DNA of 46,815 nucleotides from Firmicutes bacterium HGW-Firmicutes-11 (GCA_002840285.1 PHAE01000016.1:1-46815); one strand, 5' to 3'. Numbered from the stretch's first letter, positions 9,134-18,720 are shown. Numbers and translations: made by a program. The notes: generated by a model from the sequence alone, not told the origin.

Positions 9134-9529
9134 GATGGTTCCTCCTCGTGTTTAAAGCGTTCCGTACAAACCCGTACGGCAAACTACGTAGTAAACGTCA
9201 AATCGCGTAGTGATTTACTAATCTACTACATAATTTACGCTACTATGACCGGCCTGTCAATCGATTTTCTTGTGCATTTCTCTATTTTCACTACCAACTA
9301 TCTTCTGAGCACGAAAAATAACACCGAAGATAAAATAATCAGCATGTACTTAACTTTTTAATGATTTTTTGTGCGCAGAAGATAGTAATGATGAATTATG
9401 TAATATATTGCCATGATATAATTTACATTTATGTTACTATATGTCATTTTCATTATCTTTTCAGTGACTTTTGGTGTCGCGAAGATAAAAATGACTGAAT
9501 CAACGCGAAAAAGCTTATTATTGATCTGT
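9134..9529. other. AT-rich non-coding tract with inverted repeats
   Basis: This 396-bp stretch has no credible gene and is clearly richer in AT than its surroundings. It contains a near-perfect inverted repeat with 23-nt arms at 9297-9319 and 9364-9386 (core ATCTTCTGNGCAC, two mismatches). There are several scattered GAAGATA words, and a looser inverted repeat at about 9461-9500 (TCAGTGACTTTT against AAAAATGACTGA). The part nearest the 159-aa gene (9170-9240) repeats GTAGTAAA/TTTAC-like words in both orientations, which could be regulator sites. The short open frame at 9358-9612 looks like chance. Confidence 0.6.
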
Positions 9530-10285
9530 TTAAACGATTGGCTGTCTGCCGCGGATCGCTTCGGCGATCTCTGGTCGGAGTAGATCAGCGAGCGCCGCGT
9601 CAGTGAAGGCAAAGAAAGTTATGCCTGCGGCATACGGAGCAAGCTCGTAGACGGAAAAGTAAACGACGATCTGGTTGCCATTGATGTAGAATGGGAAATC
9701 TCCCTGGTATTTACTCAGTTCCGATTCGGCCCCTGGGAAAAAATCTCCACTGGCTGATATTGCTTCTGTGATCTTTTCTTCGATATATGCCGGTCCTTCA
9801 ACGGCGTCTTCGAACAAATCGGAGAAAGCAAACATCTTTCCAGATGCGGCCGAGAAGGTGTAGCTTTCGATCCAGGAAATGCCGTGGGCCCCACCGGTGT
9901 AGTTGGCCATCGTGATCCAAACAGAATAGAGATCGTCTTCAGGGAAACTGTAGCAAAGATAAGACCCATCCAGTGTGGCTTTGTTGGAGATCTCATTCTG
10001 TTCCATCATCAATGCGGCACCCATGATCTCCGCGACCGCTAAATCTGACGAGGTAGAAATCAGCTGATTGATGGAGTCTGCTCCCGGGAAGCCGATGAAG
10101 GTTGGTATCTGAACGTCGATGGAAAGAAATTCGTCGGTTTGAGCGATGGTTGTCGTTTCAACGGCAACATCTTCCTGCGTTGCGCCCGCGGGAGAATCGT
10201 CACAGCCGCTTACGATCAATACCATCACGAAAAGGAGCAGCAAAGCCTGTCCTGCTCTTTGGACTGTCATACTATTGTAAGTCAT
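9530..10285 (-). CDS. Lipoprotein with DUF3298-like domain
   Basis: The N-terminus is a lipoprotein signal peptide (hydrophobic residues about 11-26, lipobox IVSGC with Cys at 28), so the mature protein should be anchored to the outer face of the membrane. The rest resembles DUF4163/DUF3298 proteins (RsiV-like extracellular domains). Typical features are the YTGGAHG motif followed by a strand ending in SGKMFAFSDLFED, and a C-terminal YFSVYELAPYAAGI segment that matches the family signature. The ATG at 10285 is preceded by GAGGAAGGA at a longish spacing. No sigma factor gene is adjacent, so an anti-sigma role is not supported. It is divergent from birA and ends in TAA. Confidence 0.8.
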   Translation of the reverse strand: MTYNSMTVQRAGQALLLLFVMVLIVSGCDDSPAGATQEDVAVETTTIAQTDEFLSIDVQIPTFIGFPGADSINQLISTSSDLAVAEIMGAALMMEQNEISNKATLDGSYLCYSFPEDDLYSVWITMANYTGGAHGISWIESYTFSAASGKMFAFSDLFEDAVEGPAYIEEKITEAISASGDFFPGAESELSKYQGDFPFYINGNQIVVYFSVYELAPYAAGITFFAFTDAALADLLRPEIAEAIRGRQPIV

Positions 10286-10412
10286 GCCGCGTCATGTCCT
10301 TCCTCACTGATTTGCTGTTGCTCTAATCCTTTCGACGAGAATTCGGCTGTTCCGGTTCCGGTTGCTGTATTCTTTTGGGAAAACCTTTGAAGCTTCGGCA
10401 AATGCCTTTCGA

Positions 10413-10466
10413 ACGTAAACCATTTGCATGTAATTGGTTGACATTGTCGATATTGACCGTTACAAT
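10413..10466 (+). promoter_or_regulatory. BirA operator overlapping the birA-bioY promoter
   Basis: Two inverted half-sites, GTAAACC (10415-10421) and GGTTGACA (10436-10443), are separated by 14 bp, the arrangement of the biotin operator bound by holo-BirA. The second half-site contains the -35 TTGACA (10438-10443). A 17-bp spacer leads to -10 TACAAT (10461-10466). Binding would therefore block RNA polymerase. The site lies 30 nt before the birA start, so the operon is probably autoregulated by biotin status. Confidence 0.8.
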
Positions 10467-10495
10467 CATTCATGACAAGGTGAAAGGAGATGCGG

Positions 10496-11560
10496 ATGGA
10501 TAAGACAACGAGAGAGAATGTGTTGAGTCTTCTGGAACAACACCGGGGCGGACTGCTCTCCGGGTCGGAGATCGGAGAAGCATTAGGCATATCCCGTGCA
10601 GCCGTCTGGAAGGCGATTCATTCGCTGCGTGAGGACGGACATCAGATCGATGCGGTCACCAATCGCGGTTACGGTTTATCGGAAGAGAGCGATCTGCTTA
10701 CAGTGGCGGGCATTTTTGTTCACCTGCGCCACCGGGAGGTCGAAGCGCAGATGATACATATAAGGAAGCAGACCGGGTCCACCAACCAGGACGCCAAGGC
10801 ACTTGCTCTGGAGGGCGCCGCCCACGGCACCGTCCTCCTGGCCGACGAGCAGACGGCGGGCCGTGGGCGGCTGGGCCGCAGCTTCCACTCCCCGAAAGGC
10901 ACCGGTCTGTATCTGAGCATGGTGCTGCGGCCCGGCGGCACGCTGGCGGCGGCGGTACCCATCACCCAGGCCGCCGCGGTGGCAGTGTGCCGCGCCCTCT
11001 CGGTCACAGAAGGGCTTGAACTTTCCATCAAATGGGTCAACGACCTCTTCCTCAACGGCAAAAAAGTGTGCGGCATCCTGACGGAAGCCGTTTCCGATTT
11101 CGAAACCGGTCACATCGAAGCCTTGATTTTAGGGATCGGCATCAACGTTGCGCCACCAACCGCAGGTTTTCCGCCGGAGATCCGCAAGGTGGCAGGCACC
11201 CTTGCGGATGGTGAATTGGATGCCAACGAGGACATGGCCACTGATAGTGCGCCACTCTCTCGTAACCGGTTGGCCGCCGCCATCATCGACGAGCTGCTTG
11301 ACATCCTTCCGGAGCTGGAAACTCTTACGTTCCTTGAGGAATACCGGCAACGTTGCTTTATCCTCGGACAGCGAGTTACCGTGCAACGCGGGAATGATTC
11401 CTTCGAAGCAATCGCTGTGTCGATCGACGCAACTGGCGGATTGGTGGTCGAAACAGATGATGGCAGGCAAGTGACCTTAAACTCGGGAGAGGTGTCACTG
11501 ATCTTGGACAGGAATGACTTGATATTGAATACTGGAGACAATTTAGGAGGCGACCGATGA
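10496..11560 (+). CDS. birA: Bifunctional biotin-protein ligase / biotin operon repressor
   Basis: BirA makes biotinyl-AMP, transfers biotin to carboxylase carrier domains, and as a biotinyl-AMP-bound dimer represses transcription. The N-terminal winged helix (about residues 3-65) holds the recognition helix GISRAAVWKAIHSLREDG. The ligase core has the adenylate-binding loop GRGRLGRSF, SPKGTGLYLS and KWVNDLFLNGKKVCGIL (usual KWPND, here with Val). A C-terminal SH3-like domain follows. I prefer the ATG at 10496 over 10490, because AAAGGAG directly abuts the earlier one and is 6 nt from this one. It overlaps bioY as ATGA. It ends in TGA. Confidence 0.95.
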   Translation: MDKTTRENVLSLLEQHRGGLLSGSEIGEALGISRAAVWKAIHSLREDGHQIDAVTNRGYGLSEESDLLTVAGIFVHLRHREVEAQMIHIRKQTGSTNQDAKALALEGAAHGTVLLADEQTAGRGRLGRSFHSPKGTGLYLSMVLRPGGTLAAAVPITQAAAVAVCRALSVTEGLELSIKWVNDLFLNGKKVCGILTEAVSDFETGHIEALILGIGINVAPPTAGFPPEIRKVAGTLADGELDANEDMATDSAPLSRNRLAAAIIDELLDILPELETLTFLEEYRQRCFILGQRVTVQRGNDSFEAIAVSIDATGGLVVETDDGRQVTLNSGEVSLILDRNDLILNTGDNLGGDR

Positions 11561-12111
11561 GCCAAACCCACAAAACCAATCGAATCATACTCTACGCTTT
11601 TTTTGCCGCGCTGACTGCAGTTTGCTCCTGGATCTCGATCCCGTTGCCATTTTCTCCCGTACCCATCAATTTGGCTACGCTCTCGGTGTTTCTTGCCGGC
11701 GGCCTCCTCGGCGCGTCGGGAGGAGCGGTCAGCCAGATCGTCTTTGTGTTTCTCGGCGCCGTAGGACTTCCGGTCTTCCACAGCTTCACCGGAGGCATCG
11801 GCATTTTAGCCGGCCCAACCGGCGGCTATCTGATCGGATATATCACAACCGCCTATCTTACCGGTCGGTTGCTTGGCGCTCCTCTCGGCAATAAAAAACC
11901 GCCCCTTCTCATGGGGGCGGGAAAACTTGCGCTGGCCTTGCTTTCCTGTTATGTCCTGGGCACTGCATGGTTCATGTTTCTCACAGGAACCGGACTGATG
12001 GCTGCGCTCTTTCTCTGCGTCTTTCCCTTCCTTCCGGGAGATGCGTTGAAAATCATCGCTGCATTGCTTCTGATCCGTAAGCTTTCCCCTCATCTGGGTC
12101 GTCAGATCTGA
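11557..12111 (+). CDS. bioY: Biotin ECF transporter S component BioY
   Basis: BioY is the membrane substrate-binding subunit that captures biotin and works with an ECF energy module (EcfA, EcfA', EcfT), usually shared and encoded elsewhere. The 184-aa protein has about six hydrophobic helices. Family motifs include SWISIPLPFSPVPINLATLSVFLAGGLLG near the N-terminus and the glycine-rich FTGGIGILAGPTGGYLIGY stretch. AGGAGG precedes the ATG. Coupling to birA and the BirA operator upstream mean uptake is controlled by biotin supply. No biotin synthesis genes are present, which suggests reliance on scavenging. The 3' end overlaps the convergent cyclase gene by 10 bp. Confidence 0.95.
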   Translation: MSQTHKTNRIILYAFFAALTAVCSWISIPLPFSPVPINLATLSVFLAGGLLGASGGAVSQIVFVFLGAVGLPVFHSFTGGIGILAGPTGGYLIGYITTAYLTGRLLGAPLGNKKPPLLMGAGKLALALLSCYVLGTAWFMFLTGTGLMAALFLCVFPFLPGDALKIIAALLLIRKLSPHLGRQI

Positions 12112-13991
12112 GGTATCGCAAGCTGTTCCGTTCCATCGTCCTCGCCGGTGATGGTCGCTCCGGCGCAGAAGGCAAAGCCGCTCTTTCCCTGATTTTTTAC
12201 CTTATACATGGCGGTATCTGCCGCGTGATACAACTCGTCGAAGGTTTTTCCATGCTCCGGATACAGTCCGATGCCAATGCTGATGCCGATCTCCAGTTGT
12301 GACTGAATAGTTTTCAACAGATGCATCGTCTTTGACGCTACAAAGGCTTCTCCGGGAACGTCCTGTATGAATATCAGAAACTCGTCGCCGCCGATCCTTC
12401 CGATCAGATCTGAAGTCCGCAACGATTCTCTGACGATGGCTACGATGTGGCGGATGATCTGGTCACCGTACAAATGGCCCCTTTGATCGTTTAACAACTT
12501 GAAATCGTCAATGTCCAGCACTAGTACAGCATGCGATCTGTCATAGTCTTGCTCCAGGTGCCTACCAACCAAGTACTCCGTCGCCCCCTTGTTGAAGGCT
12601 CCGCTTCCCGGATCGATCCTTGATTTCGCTTGAAGACTTTCCAGTCTTTTCTTTTCTTCGTCGATATCCCGCATACGACCGATGATACGGATCACATTGC
12701 CCTTCTCATCCCGTAGCAAAAGCTCTTCAAAGCGGAACCATCGGTATTGTCCCTCTCGATCGAGAAGGCGATATTCACCATACCGCTTGTCCTCATCGGT
12801 GGGGTAGGCGATGTAGGCGTCAAGAAAGCGAGCCTTGTCCTCCTGGTGGATCAGCCCGTTTCGCGCAAAAGCCTTAGGGAAATCTTCTTTGGGTGGCGGA
12901 TACCCAATGATTTTTTTGAATCCGTTGGGAAAGATCACATCCGAGGTTTCTGTGTTCAACTCATAAATGATGTTCTCCGACAAGGAGGAAAGCAGGCGGA
13001 ACCGCTGTTCGCTGATCGCCAGTACTCTTGCCCGTTCTTCTGCTTCCTTACGCCTCTCTGCCTGCTGGATCCCAATGTAGCTGGCGAGAAGAAGCATGAC
13101 CACAAGACTGCCCAGACTGGATAAGATGAGAACGTTCCAATGTTCTTTTTGATCTTTCAAGAATACTTCACGGGGCGTCGTCGTGACCAGCATCCAATCG
13201 TTTCCGATCACAGGCGTATAGTAAGCGTGAAAAATGGATTCGCCCATCCGTATGGTGAAACTACCGCTTCCACCTCCCGCAAGCTCGGAAAGGAGTGTGT
13301 CCCGGTCCGGTCCTTCGATCAGCTCCACATTGGCAAGTCCCTCCATCACCGTTGTAGTGTCAAAGGCTTGCACCGGTGCGCCGATCGTCAATGCAACCCG
13401 TCCATCTGAGGTCAACACGTTGCTGAAGCCGTCGGCATACCAGGAGGGAACCCGAAGGGAGGCTTCCAGCAAGCCGGCTTCCATCACTGCATAAAGGCGT
13501 CCGCCTTTGCTTTCTTCGCTCAAGATCGGCATGGTGAAGAGGATCCATCTGCGACCCCCCTCGATGTAAGGTATCGTGCTGTAAGATGCATCTCCCGTCC
13601 AGTCTCCCATCAGAAGAAAGGCTTCGGTTTCGCTTGGAACATCTCCGACTATTGTACGCACGCCGTATTTGTCGCTCAACGAGATCCCTGTGAATCGCCC
13701 GATCCGCTTCACTTCCAGCATCAATCGTCTTAACTTGGGGTCAGAATGAAAGTCATCCAGGCTACGGGCATAACCGACCAAGGGAGCCAATAGCATGCTT
13801 TGATCCTTGATCGCTTCAGAAACCGTTGCAGAAAGAAAGCTGGCTTTTTTTTGCAGCTCCTCTTCGGCATGGGTCTGGACGTGTTGTTGCATATAGTTGG
13901 TGAACGAAAAAAGCGACAGCGACAAGATCAAAAATGCGCTGATAAGCAGCCCGTATTTCAGATGTGCCTTAGACAAGATCCGGTTTCGCAT
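12102..13991 (-). CDS. Membrane-bound diguanylate cyclase with Cache and PAS domains
   Basis: The protein synthesises c-di-GMP from two GTP. In order it has an N-terminal helix (about 10-33), an extracytoplasmic Cache-type sensor domain (about 35-285), a second helix (about 287-308), a short signalling helix, a PAS domain (about 335-455, ending YRWFRFEEL...IGRMRDID), and a GGDEF domain (about 460-615). The active site is an intact GGDEF preceded five residues upstream by RTSD, the RxxD inhibitory site, so product feedback is expected. The start ATG at 13991 has GAGGGAAGG. It lies 54 nt after phoR on the same strand, with a palindrome between them. It ends TGA. Confidence 0.92.
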   Translation of the reverse strand: MRNRILSKAHLKYGLLISAFLILSLSLFSFTNYMQQHVQTHAEEELQKKASFLSATVSEAIKDQSMLLAPLVGYARSLDDFHSDPKLRRLMLEVKRIGRFTGISLSDKYGVRTIVGDVPSETEAFLLMGDWTGDASYSTIPYIEGGRRWILFTMPILSEESKGGRLYAVMEAGLLEASLRVPSWYADGFSNVLTSDGRVALTIGAPVQAFDTTTVMEGLANVELIEGPDRDTLLSELAGGGSGSFTIRMGESIFHAYYTPVIGNDWMLVTTTPREVFLKDQKEHWNVLILSSLGSLVVMLLLASYIGIQQAERRKEAEERARVLAISEQRFRLLSSLSENIIYELNTETSDVIFPNGFKKIIGYPPPKEDFPKAFARNGLIHQEDKARFLDAYIAYPTDEDKRYGEYRLLDREGQYRWFRFEELLLRDEKGNVIRIIGRMRDIDEEKKRLESLQAKSRIDPGSGAFNKGATEYLVGRHLEQDYDRSHAVLVLDIDDFKLLNDQRGHLYGDQIIRHIVAIVRESLRTSDLIGRIGGDEFLIFIQDVPGEAFVASKTMHLLKTIQSQLEIGISIGIGLYPEHGKTFDELYHAADTAMYKVKNQGKSGFAFCAGATITGEDDGTEQLAIPQI

Positions 13992-14019
13992 ACCTTCCCT
14001 CTTTGGCGTCTGTCAGAAC

Positions 14020-14041
14020 ATTCTGTAACTAGTAACAGAAT
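14020..14041. repeat. 22-bp palindrome between phoR and the cyclase gene
   Basis: ATTCTGT and ACAGAAT form 7-bp arms around a central ACTAGT, giving a near-perfect 22-bp palindrome. No T-run follows on either strand, so it is not a typical intrinsic terminator. It may be an operator for the cyclase gene or an mRNA processing hairpin. Confidence 0.6.
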
Positions 14042-14045
14042 CCTA

Positions 14046-15728
14046 TCACAAAGACTTTTTTATTGCAATAGGAAATGTCACCGCTATCGAAGTCCCCTGT
14101 CCCTCGAGGCTAGTCAGTTCGATGGTTGCCTTATGGTATGCAGCAATATGCTTCACGATGGAAAGACCCAAACCGGTTCCACCTGTTTCCTTGGAATGGC
14201 TCTGATCCACCCGGTAAAACCGTTCGAAGATCCGTTCCTGGTGCTCTGCCGGGATGCCGATCCCGGTATCTGCCACAATCAAGCGGATCCCGGTCGGAAC
14301 CTGTTCAACCGAGATGTCGACGCTTCCACCTTCCTTGTTGTATTTGATCCCATTGTCACAAAGATTGATCAACAGTTCTTCTATGAGATGGGGAACGGCT
14401 AAAATGAGACCGCCGCTTCCGTCAACCGTCATCTCGATGTTGGCTTGTTTCGCCTTGGAGGCCAGTCGCGCCATAACGGATCGGGCGGCCATCAACAGGT
14501 CCACCTCTTCCAGTGGTTCCGGCACGCTCCGTTCATCAAGTTGGGACAGCCGGATCACGTCTTCCACGAGTGCGATCAAGCCGGAGGCCTCCTCAAAGAT
14601 ACGACCAGCGAAATCCGCGGCTTCGTCTCCCGGCACCATGCGATTCTTCAGCAATTCCGCATATCCCGAGATCGCTGTCAGAGGGGTTTTTAGTTCGTGA
14701 GAGACGTTTGCAGTGAATTCCCGTCGCTGGAGTTCAGATTTTTGTTTTTCCGTCACATCCAGAAGGAGCAGGATCACGCCGCTCACTTCACCATGCCTTG
14801 TGACCGGATTCGCCCGAAGCTGAAAGCTCCGGTTGCCGGCGGTCATGACCGTCTCGCTGCTGTTGCCAAGCAACGCTGCTTCCACAGCATTTCGCAGTGA
14901 GAGACTTCGGTTCATGGTAGAAAAATGTCTCCCGGCGTACTCTCCGTCTCCCGACTCCAGGAATGTCAAGGCGCTGGGGTTGGCCGACACCACATGTCCG
15001 ATCTCATCCAGTATGACGAGCCCCTCCTCCATGCTTTCGGTGATTTCTGAGAAGTGCTTGTTCCGCTCTGCCAATTCCTGCATCTGCTCTTCTACGGAGT
15101 CATGAAGCCGGTGGATTCGAATGAGAAGGGGTGCCAGTTCGTCATACACCTTGTTTTTCATCGGCTTCTCCAGGTCGATCTGGTTGATCGGTTTCACGAT
15201 ACGTCTGGTCTCAAATCTCGCCAAAAGAATCGCCAGACAGATCATCAGGATCAGGATCATGACGATCACAACGCCGCTGCTGGTCAATGCGTCAGTCACA
15301 CTATCGCTGCTGCTGGATACCCGTAAAACCCGGCCATCGACAAGTCGGGTCGCCAGATAATAGTATTGGGTCCCAACGGTATCCGACTGCCGAATCGTTT
15401 CTCCCTCTCCTTCAGAAAAGGCTTCCGCGATCTCCGGACGATCCCGGTGATTGTCCATCGTTGCAACATCAGCCCGGTTGTCAAAGAGTACCGTTCCGTC
15501 CCTGTCGACCAGTGTGATCCGGGACTCCCGGTCTGCCCCACGTATGGCCTCCAGGTATTCTATGTCCCCTTCGTAGTAACCGGCAGTTACATAGGCTGCC
15601 TGATTCCTCAACTCCCGCTTCATGTCATCAGCCAGCTGCTGGTACAAGACGATCGACAGCAGAGCCACCGATAAAAACAGCGTAACGAGGGAAAGAAGCA
15701 ACATGCTTCTGAAAATTTTCCGTTTCAT
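14046..15728 (-). CDS. phoR: Phosphate-sensing histidine kinase PhoR
   Basis: This 560-aa membrane kinase partners PhoB. It has a first helix at about 7-29, an extracytoplasmic domain, a second helix at about 152-170 and a linker region. Next come a PAS domain (ITESMEEGLVILDEIGHVVSANPSA onward) and a HisKA domain with phospho-acceptor in NVSHELKTPLTA (about His343). The HATPase region has N box NLCDNGIKYN, G1 VADTGIGIP and G2 GGTGLGLSIVKH. The ATG overlaps the phoB stop as ATGA. Position at the end of pstSCAB-phoU-phoB supports the PhoR name. It ends TGA. Confidence 0.93.
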   Translation of the reverse strand: MKRKIFRSMLLLSLVTLFLSVALLSIVLYQQLADDMKRELRNQAAYVTAGYYEGDIEYLEAIRGADRESRITLVDRDGTVLFDNRADVATMDNHRDRPEIAEAFSEGEGETIRQSDTVGTQYYYLATRLVDGRVLRVSSSSDSVTDALTSSGVVIVMILILMICLAILLARFETRRIVKPINQIDLEKPMKNKVYDELAPLLIRIHRLHDSVEEQMQELAERNKHFSEITESMEEGLVILDEIGHVVSANPSALTFLESGDGEYAGRHFSTMNRSLSLRNAVEAALLGNSSETVMTAGNRSFQLRANPVTRHGEVSGVILLLLDVTEKQKSELQRREFTANVSHELKTPLTAISGYAELLKNRMVPGDEAADFAGRIFEEASGLIALVEDVIRLSQLDERSVPEPLEEVDLLMAARSVMARLASKAKQANIEMTVDGSGGLILAVPHLIEELLINLCDNGIKYNKEGGSVDISVEQVPTGIRLIVADTGIGIPAEHQERIFERFYRVDQSHSKETGGTGLGLSIVKHIAAYHKATIELTSLEGQGTSIAVTFPIAIKKSL

Positions 15729-16417
15729 GCCCGGCTCCTGATCCGATAACCAACGCCCCGGACTGTATCGATCAAGTCCGCGAAGTCACCCAATTTTTGT
15801 CGAAGGCTTCTGATGTGTACATCCACCGTCCGTGTCTCACCCTCAAAATCATAGCCCCAGATCGTCTCCAGCAGCTTGTCCCGGGACAACACCAAGTTTT
15901 CATTCCGCATCAGATGCTGCAGCAATTCAAATTCTTTAAAAGTGAGTGTCAATTCTTCGTTTTCCAGCAGTACCCGCCGCTGTTCAGCAGAAAGCAGCAA
16001 CGGGCCGACGCGAAGTTCTTGTGATCCGGACTCAGGAGTCGAACGGCGAAGCACCGCCCGGACTCTCGAGAGCAACTCCATCACTCCGAAGGGCTTTGCG
16101 ATATAATCGTCAGCCCCGGCGTCAAGGCCTTGCACCTTGTCATACTCCGATCCTTTTGCCGTCAGAAGGATCACAGGTATGTCCCTGGTATCTTTTTTGT
16201 TTCTTAGTTTGCTCAAAAGAGAAAGCCCATCGGTTCCCGGCAACATGATGTCCAGCAGGACAAGGGAGGGTTTTGCGATCTCCAGTCCTGCAAAAAATTC
16301 TTCCGCATCAGCGTATCCTTCTGCCTGGTATCCACCGCTTTTCATGGCGTATACGACCAACTCACGGATGTTTTTGTCATCTTCGACGCAATAGATCAGC
16401 TGTCCGGTTTCCTTCAT
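15725..16417 (-). CDS. phoB: Phosphate response regulator, OmpR/PhoB family
   Basis: The protein has a receiver domain (acidic pair DD at 13-14, phospho-acceptor D56 in LVLLDIMLPGTDG, Lys in LLTAKG) and a C-terminal winged-helix DNA-binding domain (LTFKEFELLQHLMRNENLVLSRDKLLETIWGY...RTVDVHIRSLRQKL). It should bind the Pho box upstream of pstS when phosphorylated by PhoR. The start is the ATG at 16417, which overlaps the phoU stop as ATGA with GGGAG upstream. A longer reading frame to 16477 would run back into phoU. It could also be called phoP, as in Bacillus. It ends in TGA. Confidence 0.94.
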   Translation of the reverse strand: MKETGQLIYCVEDDKNIRELVVYAMKSGGYQAEGYADAEEFFAGLEIAKPSLVLLDIMLPGTDGLSLLSKLRNKKDTRDIPVILLTAKGSEYDKVQGLDAGADDYIAKPFGVMELLSRVRAVLRRSTPESGSQELRVGPLLLSAEQRRVLLENEELTLTFKEFELLQHLMRNENLVLSRDKLLETIWGYDFEGETRTVDVHIRSLRQKLGDFADLIDTVRGVGYRIRSRA

Positions 16418-17085
16418 ATTTGATCGACGCTCCCATCGATGTCCTTGTGTTCTCCAGTAAGAGAAAATACGACCCATTCCGCAATGTTGACTGCATGGTC
16501 TCCGATTCGCTCGAAATACTTTGCGACCATCAAGAGGTCCATCGCCTGGCCGCCATGTAGGGGATTCTTGTGTATCATATCGATGAGGTTGTTCTTCACC
16601 GTCACAAAGAGATCGTCTACGATATCGTCGGCGTCGATCACTTGTCTTGCAAGATCCAGATCCTTTTTAACAAAAGCGTCGATGCTGCCGCTCACCATCT
16701 TGATCGTTTCCTCTGCCATTTTGGGGATGATCTCCAATTTTTTTACATAGGGTTCATCCGCCAAAAAGATTGCGATCTCAGAAATGTCCGCTGCCTGATC
16801 GCCGATCCGCTCCATATCGGTGATCATCTTCAGCGCAGCAGAAATGAGTCTAAGATCTCTCGCTACCGGTTGCTGTTGGAGTAAAAGTTTAAGGCAAAGA
16901 TCTTCGATCTCTTTTTCTTTTAAATCCACCAGTTGGTCCAGTTTGATGGCGCTTTTCGCTTGTTCCTTGTCTTGCTGGCAAAGGGCGCAGACAGCGCTGT
17001 TGATAGCGTCTTCCACAAGAGCGCCCATGTGGATCAACTCGGTGTTCAATTGATCCAGCTGTGTGTCGAATCGATTTCTCATCAT
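16414..17085 (-). CDS. phoU: Phosphate signalling complex protein PhoU
   Basis: PhoU is a peripheral helical-bundle protein that links PstSCAB to PhoR and dampens the Pho response. The 223-aa protein has the two PhoU three-helix repeats, with recognisable motifs [45 protein letters not shown] in the first half and [16 protein letters not shown] in the second. It starts at ATGATG (17085) 5 nt after GGGAGG, overlaps the pstB stop, and ends in an ATGA overlap with phoB. Confidence 0.96.
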   Translation of the reverse strand: MMRNRFDTQLDQLNTELIHMGALVEDAINSAVCALCQQDKEQAKSAIKLDQLVDLKEKEIEDLCLKLLLQQQPVARDLRLISAALKMITDMERIGDQAADISEIAIFLADEPYVKKLEIIPKMAEETIKMVSGSIDAFVKKDLDLARQVIDADDIVDDLFVTVKNNLIDMIHKNPLHGGQAMDLLMVAKYFERIGDHAVNIAEWVVFSLTGEHKDIDGSVDQI

Positions 17086-17837
17086 CCAAACCTCCCGGTG
17101 ATATAATCCTCAGTACGCTTGTCCTTGGGAACCGAGAACAGAAGATCGGTATCGTTGTATTCGATCAGTTCGCCCAAGAGCAAAAATGCTGTCTTGTCGG
17201 ATATTCTGGCCGCTTGCTGCATATTGTGGGTGACTGTGACAATAGTATACTGTTTTTTCAACTCCACAACAAGGTCTTCGATCTTTGCGGTCGAGATCGG
17301 ATCAAGTGCGCTGGTTGCCTCATCCATCAAGAGCACTTCCGGCTCTACAGCCAAGGCGCGGGCGATGCACAGCCGCTGTTGCTGTCCGCCCGACAGTGCA
17401 AGAGCTGATTTTTTTAGATTGTCCTTTACTTCTCCCCACAAGGCGGCCTGCTTCAGACTTTTTTCCATGATTTCATCCAGATCCGTCCGGTTGGTCATCC
17501 CGTGGCGCCTCGGTCCAAATACCACATTCTCATAAATCGATTTTGGGAAAGGGTTAGGCTTTTGAAACACCATGCCGACCCGCTTCCGCAGAAGCACCAC
17601 ATCGGTGCTGGAACTTAATATGTCTTCTCCATCCAGGAAGATGGAGCCTTTGACTTTCGTTCCATCGATGAGATCGCTCATGCGATTCAAGGTCTTGATC
17701 AGCGTTGATTTCCCACAGCCCGAAGGGCCGATGAGAGCAGTGACCTTGTTCTCTTCCATTTCCATACTTATATTATGTAACGCCTGATTGTCTTCATAGA
17801 AGAAATCGAGATTCTCGACTTTTATTTTCGTTGCCAT
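17082..17837 (-). CDS. pstB: Phosphate ABC transporter ATPase PstB
   Basis: PstB energises high-affinity phosphate import. The 251-aa protein has Walker [10 protein letters not shown] (about residues 36-44), the Q-loop [15 protein letters not shown] characteristic of PstB, signature [15 protein letters not shown], Walker [13 protein letters not shown] and switch His in VTHNMQQA. The start has GGAGGAAACT before the ATG at 17837. It is 19 nt after pstA, overlaps phoU, and ends TGA. Confidence 0.97.
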   Translation of the reverse strand: MATKIKVENLDFFYEDNQALHNISMEMEENKVTALIGPSGCGKSTLIKTLNRMSDLIDGTKVKGSIFLDGEDILSSSTDVVLLRKRVGMVFQKPNPFPKSIYENVVFGPRRHGMTNRTDLDEIMEKSLKQAALWGEVKDNLKKSALALSGGQQQRLCIARALAVEPEVLLMDEATSALDPISTAKIEDLVVELKKQYTIVTVTHNMQQAARISDKTAFLLLGELIEYNDTDLLFSVPKDKRTEDYITGRFG

Positions 17838-17856
17838 AGTTTCCTCCTGCGCGCTC

Positions 17857-18720
17857 CTATTCCATTCTATTTTGGTATTTATTGCGGAGCAGAATCGCTA
17901 CCGCATTCATCGAAAGCAACAACACCATCAGAACGATGATCCCTGCGGATGCGATGTTTTGAAATTCGATCTGGGGTCGTGACGTCCAATTGAAAATCTG
18001 AACCGGCAGGACCGTGAACGAATCCATTGGTCCGGTCGGCAGAAAGGCGATATATCCAGCAGCTCCCACCATGATCAGCGGAGCCGCTTCCCCCATTGCT
18101 CTTGAGATCGCAAGGATAGCGCCGGTCAGGATTCCAGGCATCGCATAGGGAAGCACAACTCCGGTGATTGTCTGGAGTTTGGTGGTTCCCAGGGAATAAG
18201 ATCCTTCTCGAAGGGATTTTGGGACACTCTTGATCGCTTCCTGAGAGGCGACTGTGATGACCGGCAAGATCAAAAGCGTCAGGGTAAGTGCGCCCGCTAA
18301 GATGCTTCGTTCAAACTGGAACAACCTTACAAACACAGCCAAGCCCAGCATACCATATACGATGGCTGGAACGCCTGCGAGATTGGCAATATTTACTTGA
18401 ACGATTTGATTGATACGACTTTTAGGGTTGGTGTATTCCTCCAGATAGACCGCGGTGCCCACTCCAAGCGGCAACGAAAAGGCTGCAGTCAGTCCGATGG
18501 TCCATATACTTCCAACCAAAGCCGAATATATGCCCGCCTTTTCTGGAAATCGGGACGGCATGCTGGTAATAAAATCCCAATCCAGCCAGGCAAGCCCGGT
18601 GCTCAGGATCTGATAGAGGAGCAGCCCCAGCACGACGATGGAGAACAGGATGCAGGCGAGGAGCAAGCCATGAAAGAAGATGTTCTTTCGATGTCTCGCC
18701 CGATACAGTTTCATGTTCAT
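17857..18720 (-). CDS. pstA: Phosphate ABC transporter permease PstA
   Basis: PstA is one of the two membrane channel subunits. The 287-aa protein has about six transmembrane helices and the cytoplasmic EAA-type coupling loop ([34 protein letters not shown]). The preceding stretch [36 protein letters not shown] is typical of PstA. The ATG at 18720 overlaps the pstC TGA by one base behind GAGAGG. The gene ends in TAG, out of frame with pstB. Confidence 0.96.
   Translation of the reverse strand: MNMKLYRARHRKNIFFHGLLLACILFSIVVLGLLLYQILSTGLAWLDWDFITSMPSRFPEKAGIYSALVGSIWTIGLTAAFSLPLGVGTAVYLEEYTNPKSRINQIVQVNIANLAGVPAIVYGMLGLAVFVRLFQFERSILAGALTLTLLILPVITVASQEAIKSVPKSLREGSYSLGTTKLQTITGVVLPYAMPGILTGAILAISRAMGEAAPLIMVGAAGYIAFLPTGPMDSFTVLPVQIFNWTSRPQIEFQNIASAGIIVLMVLLLSMNAVAILLRNKYQNRME

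Noticed and set aside
9358-9612. 84-codon frame in the AT-rich gap
   Set aside because: It overlaps the lipoprotein gene, lacks a Shine-Dalgarno, and its translation is low-complexity Tyr/Ile.
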